A DNA stretch of 64,000 nt from Clostridium puniceum (GTDB lineage Bacteria > Bacillota > Clostridia > Clostridiales > Clostridiaceae), in the NCBI RefSeq assembly GCF_002006345.1, contig NZ_LZZM01000212.1, positions 1 through 64,000 on the forward strand, given 5' to 3'. The notes beneath the pieces were generated by a model, which ran no database searches, was not told where the DNA came from, and saw nothing but the letters and a program-made list of their open reading frames with translations. Position 1 is the stretch's first letter. The number at the start of each line of letters is the position of its first letter. A program made the position numbers and the translations under genes. Of the stretch, positions 26,901 to 36,800 are shown piece after piece.

Positions 26901-29900
26901 TTGTGATATGCAATGCGAGAACTAAGAACACCATATTTTTTGCAGACTACTTTGAAAGATTCTTTTAATATTCGAGGATCTATTTTTTTATTCACATCAA
27001 TATCAATTTGTACTACATTAGCTGTTGATTCTGGATTCTCTAATTTTTGAAACAGCATCGCCTCTTGCAATGAAGTCAATGAATTAATCGCTTTAATATT
27101 CAAATTTTTCTTTTCATATTTCTTTTGTATCTCATGAAAATCATCGAAACTCCAATCCATTTCATTAAAATCCGAAGGTGTTTTATAATTTTTAGCTTGC
27201 TGCATACAAAATGAAATTATATTTTTCAGTTCGTATTCAAAATGCTTCATTAAATCAGAAATAAAGTTTTTATTAAATATATTTGATTCATATGTAACTT
27301 CATTTCTATATATTTTATTTACAATCTTAGAGTTAATAGTTATTGGAGTTCTAAATGCATTGTTTAAAGATTTATCCTTTGAATGTTGCATTTCACTAAT
27401 TAAAAATCCATAATTTTCTTCTTGACCGAATTCTCCCAAATAATTGAATGTAATATCAGGATCAATATCAATAAATTTTTTAGAAAAAACATCTTGTAAT
27501 ACAATATATCCCATACCTCGATTGGGTATTTTTCTTATCGTTTCTTTTACATTTATTAAATCCTTGAATACTGAATCTCCAATATTCTCTAATACAATAG
27601 GGTATTCAGTGGTAAACCAACCTACTGTTCTATCATTATGAGCTGGCCTATGAATTGGTTCTCTTCCGTGTCCTTCCAGATTTATTGCTACAGTTTTATT
27701 CATAGTCTGTTTACTTACCGCTCTCGCCAGTGCAGATAAAAGTATATCATTAATTTCTGTGTTAAATGCTTTACTTACATGAAATAATAAATTGTTAGTA
27801 TTTTCTGAATCCATTTCAAATGTCATAGCATCTAATGTAAAATTATTTGATATTTTCCTTTCAGAAAATTTACCACCTTGTATTTTACTATTAACATCAA
27901 TCCAATATGGTATTTCTTTTTCCAACTCCTCACTTCTTCCATATTCCTGAAGATAATTTGACCAATCTTTAAATGAAATTGTTTTTCTTGGAAGAACTGT
28001 TGCTTTTCCCTTTAAATAATCAGTATAACATTGTAAAAAATCATCAATTAGAATTCTCCACGATACTCCATCTACACAAAGATGATGTAAACAAAAGAAC
28101 AAGTAATTTTTCTTATAACAATTAAATATCCCCACTTTAAATAAGGGTCCATTTTCAATACAAATTCCTGATTGTATTTCTTCTGTTTTAGTAATAATTT
28201 CTTTTTCTAATTCACATAGTAAATTAACATTTTTTAAATTGTATACTTTTATTTCAAAATGTTTATTTTCTTCATATGGAAGTATAATTTGATCATTTTT
28301 CAAGTAAGCAGATCTCAAATGGTCGTGATGTTTAGTTATCATGTTCATTGAATATGCAACTGCTGTCATATCAATATTTTCTTCTGTTTCAAGCATATAT
28401 GATTGATTGAAGTAATTTCGGTTATTAATTCTCATTTTTTCAAAGAACACTCGTTGTATAGGACTTAATATAAAATTCCCGGTTATTTCATTTTGCTCAC
28501 ACTTCACATTGTCATCATCATTTTTAATTTTTGAGATTATTAGACTTAATTTTTTATTTTCCATTATATCTCTTACTGTCAAAACAAATCCTGTTTGACG
28601 TAACTTTGATACTATCGTAATAGCTTTAATGGAATCTCCACCAAGTTCAAAAAAATCATTTTCAATATTTAAGTTATTCTTACCTAAAATACTTGAAAAG
28701 ATATTTAAAATAGCATTTTTCGAATTAGAAGTATTTACTGCTCTGTAATCTACAATTAGTTTATTCTTATCTGTTTTTCCACCAATTGTTGTTGGAAACT
28801 CATTAACTCTGTGAAATTCATAAGGAATCATATAATTAGGCAAGCTGTTTTTCATTTGTTGTTTAAGATGCACTGCATCATACTCTTCTCCTGTATAAAA
28901 AGCTGCAAAGAATACTCCATTGCAATCATCTTTATACATTACTAATGAATCTCTTATTCCATTTATCTTTCTTAATTCTACTTCTATTTCACTTAATTCT
29001 ACTCTATAGCCATTTATCTTCACTTGTTCGTCATTTCTACCCAATAACTTTATTGTTCCATCACTTCTCCAATAACCAATATCACCACTTCTATAGAGTA
29101 TAGATTTTGAAAATTCTCGGCTCTGTATAAACAGTTCTTCGGTTAAGGAAGGATTGTTCATATATCCCCTTCCAACGCCATGTCCACCAATTACCAATTC
29201 ACCTTTCATACCTATTCCGCATAAATGATTGTTTTTTACTATATAAATTTCTGAATTCTTTATTGGAGAACCAATAGTGACATCTGCAACATTGGAATCT
29301 TCATTATAAAAATATGCACTGCAGGCTACTGTACACTCAGTTGGTCCATAAAGATTAACAATCTCACTGATTTTTGAAGGGCATATCTCTTTTATTTTTA
29401 TCATTAAATCCGCTGGTATAGCTTCCGCACCCAAATAAACTTTTTGAAATTTCTTCAATTTATCCAACTGATTTGTTGCTTCTGCATAGTCTACTACTGC
29501 TTTGAAAAAAGTAGGTATCATAAGAGTTTGTGCATCTTCTAAATAATTAAGAAGCTGTTGAGGATCTGTTTTTTCTACATCATTCAAAATTACGATTGTA
29601 CCACCAGATATAAGACAAGGCATCATTTCAAAAATTGAGGCATCAAAAATGATAGAAAATATTTGAAGTACTTTTGTATTTACATTCATCTTTCCAATAT
29701 CAGCTATCCACATGGAAAAGTTAATTAAATTTCCATGTTCAATTAAAACGCCTTTAGGGCTGCCTGTTGTTCCAGAAGTATAAATAACATAACTTAAATC
29801 ATTAAATTTAGGTTTATGGATTAAATTATCTTTTAATGTTAATGCATCAATATCTAATTCATAAACTTTAACTTTATCTTCGTATTCTTTCCCACTATTC

Positions 29901-30799
29901 CCCTCATTTATGGATTTAATTAATAAACGAATCCCACTATCCTTTATAATATAATTTATTCTATCAGATGGTTGTTTGAGATCAAGAGGCAAAAAAGCTG
30001 AACCGGCTTTTAAAATGCCAATAATTGCAATCAGTGAATCAATAGAACGAGGAATCATTATTCCAACAATTGCATTACTACCTTTTGTTTCTTTTCTTAT
30101 TATTTCCGCCACTGCATTTGCTTTGCAATTTAATTCTCCATAAGTAATTTCTTTATCTTGAAATTTTGCTGCAACTTTTTGTGGATTTTTTCCACTTATT
30201 TCTTCGAATACTTCAACTATTGTTCTATCTGATACATAATCCTTCTTCGTATCATTAAACTTTTCTTTAACTAAGTACTTTTCTTCATCTGATAAAAAGG
30301 AGCATTCTCCTACCATCACTCCAATATTGTTCAAGTATATTTGAAGCAAATGTGCTATTCTAGACATAATAAGTGAAATATTTTCATTATTTTCTGCAAA
30401 GTTATAAAAACATTTTATTTCTACTTTATCATTTTTATTTATTAATTCAACTTGGATGTCTTCTAAAAAAATCTTCGATTCTTTTTTTAAAGTAAACATT
30501 GTAATCATATTTAGCGACGTAAACTGCTTACATATTGTTTCAATGTTTTCATCCTGATTAACAACAATCTTTAAATTTTTTTCTTCATTATTATCATTGA
30601 TTAGATATAAAGAAGCTGCGCTGGTGTCAAATATAAATGATTGATAATGCCCTAAGGCAATTAAAAACAAATCTGTCAAATTAATATTAATTCTTTTTAA
30701 TAATAAGTCTACTTCTGTTTCATCTTGGTTAATCAATAATAGTTCACTCATGAATTCATACTCGTTATTTCTTGTTATCTCATTATATTCTGTAAACAT
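23966..30799 (-). CDS. NRPS-D, two modules: vestigial C-A-PCP-E / C-A-PCP
   Basis: Domains (2,277 residues): residues 1-185 are only the collapsed C-terminal lobe of a condensation domain, with no HHxxxDG. Then adenylation 6 (~190-690, core TSGTTGSPKG ~342), carrier (GGDSIKA, Ser723), epimerase (~745-1190, HHLCVDGVSW with His905-906, EGHGRE, RTVGWFT, FNYLGEF), a condensation domain of the D-accepting kind (~1245-1680, HHIIIDGWS at 1370), adenylation 7 (~1690-2180) and the final carrier (GGHSLKL, Ser2222). By-eye pocket residues are D-A-F-L-Y-G-L-V-A for A6 and D-G-A-T-F-P-F-I-T for A7, with no close known match. The protein stops ~55 residues after the carrier at IIAATPLE, with no thioesterase, reductase or terminal condensation domain. 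GGGGG precedes the ATG; NRPS-C ends 39 bp upstream. Confidence 0.93.
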   Translation of the reverse strand: MFTEYNEITRNNEYEFMSELLLINQDETEVDLLLKRININLTDLFLIALGHYQSFIFDTSAASLYLINDNNEEKNLKIVVNQDENIETICKQFTSLNMITMFTLKKESKIFLEDIQVELINKNDKVEIKCFYNFAENNENISLIMSRIAHLLQIYLNNIGVMVGECSFLSDEEKYLVKEKFNDTKKDYVSDRTIVEVFEEISGKNPQKVAAKFQDKEITYGELNCKANAVAEIIRKETKGSNAIVGIMIPRSIDSLIAIIGILKAGSAFLPLDLKQPSDRINYIIKDSGIRLLIKSINEGNSGKEYEDKVKVYELDIDALTLKDNLIHKPKFNDLSYVIYTSGTTGSPKGVLIEHGNLINFSMWIADIGKMNVNTKVLQIFSIIFDASIFEMMPCLISGGTIVILNDVEKTDPQQLLNYLEDAQTLMIPTFFKAVVDYAEATNQLDKLKKFQKVYLGAEAIPADLMIKIKEICPSKISEIVNLYGPTECTVACSAYFYNEDSNVADVTIGSPIKNSEIYIVKNNHLCGIGMKGELVIGGHGVGRGYMNNPSLTEELFIQSREFSKSILYRSGDIGYWRSDGTIKLLGRNDEQVKINGYRVELSEIEVELRKINGIRDSLVMYKDDCNGVFFAAFYTGEEYDAVHLKQQMKNSLPNYMIPYEFHRVNEFPTTIGGKTDKNKLIVDYRAVNTSNSKNAILNIFSSILGKNNLNIENDFFELGGDSIKAITIVSKLRQTGFVLTVRDIMENKKLSLIISKIKNDDDNVKCEQNEITGNFILSPIQRVFFEKMRINNRNYFNQSYMLETEENIDMTAVAYSMNMITKHHDHLRSAYLKNDQIILPYEENKHFEIKVYNLKNVNLLCELEKEIITKTEEIQSGICIENGPLFKVGIFNCYKKNYLFFCLHHLCVDGVSWRILIDDFLQCYTDYLKGKATVLPRKTISFKDWSNYLQEYGRSEELEKEIPYWIDVNSKIQGGKFSERKISNNFTLDAMTFEMDSENTNNLLFHVSKAFNTEINDILLSALARAVSKQTMNKTVAINLEGHGREPIHRPAHNDRTVGWFTTEYPIVLENIGDSVFKDLINVKETIRKIPNRGMGYIVLQDVFSKKFIDIDPDITFNYLGEFGQEENYGFLISEMQHSKDKSLNNAFRTPITINSKIVNKIYRNEVTYESNIFNKNFISDLMKHFEYELKNIISFCMQQAKNYKTPSDFNEMDWSFDDFHEIQKKYEKKNLNIKAINSLTSLQEAMLFQKLENPESTANVVQIDIDVNKKIDPRILKESFKVVCKKYGVLSSRIAYHNLEAPKQLIFSNNEIEHEEIDFSIYEDAIERFNSLKREDIKRGFNFEKDSLFRVKLIKLSENNFKLIITFHHIIIDGWSSQVVINEVFSTYSKLGKNKYVENSVDDNTQGIYGNYIKKYDLKKAKDFWMNLLEGFEEQSSIKAEGMPDGGVTEEVSLIKMGISKELNDRIELYPSKYGYTLNTILEATWSLILSEYSGNSDLVFGKVVSGRNVDIKNINKSVGMFINTLPIRVQLSSCKKIKDLLEIIHNQSIAINGNELYPLDEIQQHTPLKSELIKTAISFENYSNDTRLKDYTIDYIREMPTFPISIGAKYTDTLNLSIMYDKNIYGKSEISRILKRIIYVLEQVLEDPEKNISDIDYLVGDEHRKVLIDFNKTEKNYSLNQSVIDVFEKQVLNTPNNIAVEYENSRLTYEELNKKANYLAKILLERGTAKNSIIPIITKPSLELVIAVIAVLKAGAAYLPVDPDLPIERIKFMIKESNSNLVICGSVAYNFNKKALGCHYVTVSDFLQEEADNLKQLIEPTDSVYIIFTSGTTGKPKGVVINHKNLLNHTFWQIENGNFNLNSTMLQTIAFTFDGHAAEIYPVLLSGGKLLIATEDQRKDPKELLQLLSGKYVTFIPSLLREVISYAEQTNQMDKLRKFDKMFIPAEPITKNEVLKIVGNKNEKLNDIFHFYGPSEATITTVYHCLSELSRGNVEPIGKPIANTKLYVLNKHLKPCGVGIPGELCISGESVSKGYFNRDDLTKEKFINDSVCNGKLMYRTGDIVRWTEEGIVEFLGRKDDQIKLRGFRIEIQEIVSILKEFDEISDAVVFLREIENDKLLCAYILGSKAINISSLKEKILKKLPEYMIPQYIMQIDKMPVTMNGKIDKNKLPMPKIELFKEYEGPKNDVQHMLVDMFKKVLNVDKVSINDSFYDLGGHSLKLTRLLNFIEREFGVRLKIRDIVEAKTVKKISLLLEKTKSENIYENIIAATPLE

Positions 30800-30838
30800 A
30801 TTCCTACCCCCTTGTATTTTAATCTTTTTAACTTACTA

Positions 30839-33800
30839 TCAATTAAATATTTTCGTTATTGATTTTTCAAGTTTTACCAATTTCTTTGATATTTCTACAC
30901 CAATGCCTTCTTCGCATGAATCAAAGATTGGATATGATATTGCCAATTTATCTCCAAAATTATTAATAAAAATTTCCGTTGAACAAAAATTATTATCTTG
31001 CTCTTGAATCCATTGTTGAGCTATTTCTTCTGTGATTTCATACATACCTTGGAAATTTACAATTAAATTACTGTTAAATAACTCATAAATGTCACTTGCA
31101 TTATCAAACAACATTTCAGAATAGTTAATTCTCTTAAGCTTTTTTAAATTTTGAAGCTTCTCCACTGAAATTTTAAGATCATTTTCAACATCCTTATCTA
31201 TATTAGCAGGTAATAAATCAAGACACTCGCCAATCATTTGTGACATATCATCTTTCATATAATTTCTGTCATCCTGCACAATAAATACTGGATATTTTTT
31301 ATCATCTGTATAATTTAATCTGTTGCATTTCACCACTGTCTTAATGATATTTTCTATCACAATCCACGGATTACTCTTATATAGATTATAAACAATAGGA
31401 GATAGATTAATAATCTGGTTTCTAGAACCTATTAACTTGTTTTTCTTGTTATATTCCTTACTTTGGTAAACCATTTGTCTTAAAAATTGAACCATTTCCT
31501 CCTCGAATTTATTACTATAAATTTTACAATAATTTTTTACTTTATGAATATAATCAGTATATAAATTATTATCTATCTGATCATTTTTGTAAGAAAGCTT
31601 TTCTTCCAAACGCTCCTTAAATATAGATGAACTTGCCTTATCCCATATACAATGATCCGCAATTACAACAATTTCATAACTTTTCTCTGTTAGTTGAATT
31701 AATAATATATAAGATAACGGATTGTTTACCTCCCATGAATAATTTTTTATATTGCAAGCTTCACAATATAATGTTAAACCTTCACTCCCTTCAATCAACT
31801 GTGTTCTATCTATATATGGCACCACCCAGTTATTTGAATATTTATGTTCACAAATTATTATATTACCGTTTATTTTTGTACAACTGCTTCTTAATACACC
31901 TTGTTCATTAATAATTTCCGATACTGCCCTCTTTAAGATTTCACAACCACCCTCTATTGTTACATAAAACTTTTCCTTAATTATTCCCTCAGTGGTTAAT
32001 AAATAAAAACTTTGAAATTTTGTAACAGTGTAGGATTTAATAATTTCAGAATTAAAATTATCTCTATTGTATTTTGCTAATAATTCAAAGTCAGCCCGAG
32101 TTTTAGATTCATCCTCTTCACCTAATAATAAGTCTATATTTTTTGCTTGTAAATTTTCTTTTTTAAAGTCCTCTTCTACCTGCTTCACCTTAGCTAAATT
32201 TAGTTTAAATAAATTATTAGCTATTAAACGAATTGTTCTGTATTTCATAATATTACGCACCGTTATCTCATAACCTATATTTTGTAAATAAGTAATTACG
32301 CCTATAGCTTTAATGGAGTTCCCTCCAATTTCAAAAAAATTGTCATCAATACTAAGTTCTTTTATTTCTAGAACTTTCAAGAACGCATTATAAATATCTT
32401 TTTCTTCTTTGGTATTAGGTAGAACAGTTATTGATTTTTTATTAATTTCAGGTATTGGCAATGCGCTTCTGTCTATTTTTCCATTTAAAGTTTTAGGAAT
32501 AGAGACTATCTGAATGATGTTATCTGGAACCATATATTCATTAAGGTACATGTATAATTGATTTTTTAAATCATTTGTATCTATCTTACAATCGGCAACA
32601 ATGTATCCAATAATTTGTTCGACACTTTCCGTCCTTTCAAAAATAACTGTTGCATCATTAATGCCCTTATATTGACGAATTGCAGTTTCTATTTCTCCAA
32701 GTTCTATTCTAAAACCGCGTATTTTTACCTGCTCTCCTATTCTTCCAAATAATTCTATATAACCCTCCTCATTCCATCTCCCTAAATCTCCTGTTTGATA
32801 TAGGATTTCTTCAGGTCTAAATGGGTTATTAACAAATTTTTTAACTGTCAATTCTTTATTATTTAAATAACCTCTTGCTACCCCTAATCCTCCAATGAAT
32901 AATTCTCCAATCATTCCTATACCAGCTAACTGACATCCATGCATAATATACACATTAGCATTTCTTATAGGCTTTCCAACGTATGATTTGTTAACTTGTC
33001 CTGGTCTAAATTCATAGAAAGTACTGCAAACTGTGGCTTCAGTTGGTCCATATGCATTAATTAAACGTGGAACATTATTTGATGTTTCCGAAGTAATAAT
33101 TTCATCTATAAGATCTTTTGGTACCGATTCAGCTCCTAATGTCAACGATTTTAATGCATGTATTTGATTTAATAAATTATTTTTTTTCGCATAGTTTAAC
33201 AGCTCTCTATACATTGTCGGAATAATAATTAAATGTGCATTTTTTAATAATGGCAAAATACTTTGCGGCTCAAGTCTCTGTTTATCAGATACTATCAACA
33301 ATTTACTTCCTGATAAAGTGGCTGAAAAAATTTCCCATACTGATCCATCAAATATAAAGGAGAAGTTTTGCAACATTATACTATTCTCATCAAGTTTTAA
33401 ATGTTGTTGTAGCCATATAACAAGATTTTTCAAATTTCCCTGTTCGATTAAAACACCTTTTGGTTTGCCTGTCGTTCCACTTGTATATATTACATAACAT
33501 AAATCTGAATCCTTACTCCTTACTGATGGACTTTCTGTAAGAACTCCCTTATTTTCACTGATGTTATATATGTTAAAATCATCAAAATAAGATATAAATT
33601 TTTTAGCACTATTATCAATTAACATACATTTTACGTTCGAATCTTCTAACATATACTTAATACGTTCAATTGGCTGATTTGGATCTATAGGAACATATGC
33701 CCCTCCCGCTTTTAATATTCCATATATTCCAACTAACATATCACAAGATCTACTAACAACAAGAGCTATAATTTCATCAGATTTAACATCTTTTTGTATT

Positions 33801-36800
33801 AGTATACTCGCAATATAATTTGATCTATCATTTAATTCTTTATAGGTCATTTTATCTTCTTCGCATTCAACAGCTACATTATTTGGATATTCTCTTACTA
33901 TTTTTTCGAAATGCTCAACTACACTATAAGAATCATTCACCGTTATATAACGATTAAAATCATGTAAAATAATATTTCTTTCCTTATCATCGATAACACT
34001 TAACTGATTTATTTCCTTTTCTGAATTTTCAATTAAATTATTTATTAAATTTTTGAAATGAATTAATATATTTTCAATTTCATTTTTATTATATTTATCC
34101 ATACGGTACATTAAATTTAGCATAAGTGTATTTGTGCCACCAATCGATAATGCCAAATCAAAATTTGTTTGTTCACTAGACTCCTCTACGGTGTATTTTG
34201 AATTTTCAGACCTGTTATCCACAAAATAATTCTCAAAAGCAATAATTGTTTGTATCATATCTCTTCCTAGTTTTGTTTTATTTTGAATATCCATTAGGGA
34301 TATATGATCACTTTCCCCACTTTTTAACGCTTGATCTTGCATTGCTTTAAGAAGACTGCTAGCCATTTGTTTTTTATCAATCTTGATTCTTACTGGAATT
34401 GTATTAATAAATAATCCTACCATTTTATCAATATTTGGTATATCAGCATTTCTTCCTGATACTACTTTTCCAAAAATAACATCGTGTGAATTGTTGTATC
34501 GAGATAACAACAATCCCCAAATTGTCTCTATTATCGTATTTGTTGTTACCTGATATTTCTTAGTCAATTCAGTTAACTTAAATGTAATATTTTCATCTAA
34601 CTCTAACTGACAGCTTCCAATTTCATTATTTTTGCTCTCTGGATTTCCAGACCCTTTAATGGTTGTTTTTTCTTCTAAACCAGATAAAAGATTGTTCCAA
34701 TAATTTAAATTCTCATCCTTTTTTAGAATCATAGAAACATATTCTGAGAATGTCCCCTGATTTTCTAAGACTGTTTCTGTAAATTTTCCATTCTTATTTA
34801 ATTCATATAATTCCATGAAATCATCTACCACAATTGGTAAACTCCATCCATCCATTATAATATGATGTGAAGTCATGATGACTTTATAATTGTTTTCATC
34901 TATTTTTAGAATACTCAATCTAAATAAACAATCTTCTTCTATATTAAACCCTCTTTGTTTATCGCTCTCTGTAATTATCTGTGCTCTTTTTAATTTTTCC
35001 TTTTCAACAGATAAATCATAATAATTTAATTCCATCTCTCTTACTTTAGGTATAGCTTGTCTAGGGGATGTGACCTTTTTATAAAAAATTCTTGTTTTTA
35101 ATATTTCATGCTTATTAGATAATTGTTTCAATGTTTTTTTAATAATCTGTAAACTCAAATCTTGTTTTATAGAAAGAACAGTTTGTAAAACATAATTTAA
35201 TGATGTATTATCTTCAATTTTATGAAATAACATCCCCTGTTGCATTGAAGTTAGTGGATAAATTGATTTTACTTCCTCATGACGTTCACGAAATACATCT
35301 AACAAGTAATTCCAATCTGAATCTGTCCACTCATATTCTCCATAATCTGATAGTGTTAATTCTCTATTTCTCTTATTAAAACAATGGTTCACAACATCTT
35401 CAATTTCTCCTGAGTATCCTATTGACAACCTTTCAATTAATTCAATTGGTATGATAGCGTTGTTAAATGAAAGATTAATTTGTAGTTGTTCATTAATTAC
35501 TTCACAATTTATAGCAATGGGTGTACCAAATAAATTATTTTTATCGACTGTTTCTCCAGAATTTAGTTCAGATGGACTAAGATATTTTTTATCAGTACTA
35601 TCTTTCTGACGAACTCCAAAATAATTAAAGGTAATGATAGGCTCTGATACTTTGTCCCCTAGTAAATTAAATTTTCTGGCAACATCATATCCAATTCCAT
35701 AATTAGGAGTCTTCCTTATATTCTCCTTTGTATTACGTAAATCCATATCTATGTCATTTCCAATACCTTCTATATAAATTGGATAAAAATCAGTAAACCA
35801 CCCTATTGTTCGGTCAACAGAAAGTTTTTTTCTAAATTCCGCCCGTCCATGACTCTCCATATATACTGCTAAAGCTGTACTCCCGCTAATTGTGTGCATA
35901 ATGCGCATTAATGCCGTCACTAATATTTCATTGGCATTCATATCATATGCATTTTTTGCACCAATTAGGAGCTTATGAGTTATATCTTTTCTAATAATTA
36001 ATACTCTCTCTTTTAATATCTTATCTATACTCTTTTCCCCAGTTAAATTCATTTCTGGTATAGCCTCTATTTTTGATTGCATTTTCCTCCAGTACGAAAG
36101 TTCTTTAATATGAGAGTCAAAATTATAATAGCTGTTTAGAGCTTCACTCCATGCTTTAAATGATGATGATTTTCTAGGAAGTTCTATCTCCTGATCATTC
36201 AAGTATCCTTGATATAATTGATTTATATCCTCTATAATAATTCCCCATGAAATTCCATCAACAATAAGGTGATGTATACAAACAATAATTCCATGGAAAT
36301 CATCTGAGTTCACTATACCGCAATTAACCAAAGGACCGTTTGTTATATTAATTGTGTTTTGAATTTTATTACCAATAGCAGTTATTTTTTCTTGAATACT
36401 TTGTCCTTTATCCGAAGTTGACTCAAAATTTATGATTGAAAAGTATTTATTTTCTTCTTTTTTTCCGATTATTTGTTTATTACCTTCAAATATTGCACGC
36501 AACTGATCATGATGATTTACAAGCTTATTAAAAACATATTTCATCCCTTCTTCACTAATTGCATCCTTACAAACCAAAACAATACTTTGGTTAAAATGAT
36601 TAGGATTATACAAATTAGCATAAAAAAATCTTTCTTGTATCGGTGTGAAAAGAACTTTACCTTCAATTTCACTAATTTCTTCGTATTTCTCATTTATTTT
36701 TTCAATATCTTGCGCAATTAGTTTCACTGTATTTATCTGCATTATTTTTTTTACAGTAATGTAATAGCCTAATTCTCTTAAGCCTGATACAACCCTAATT

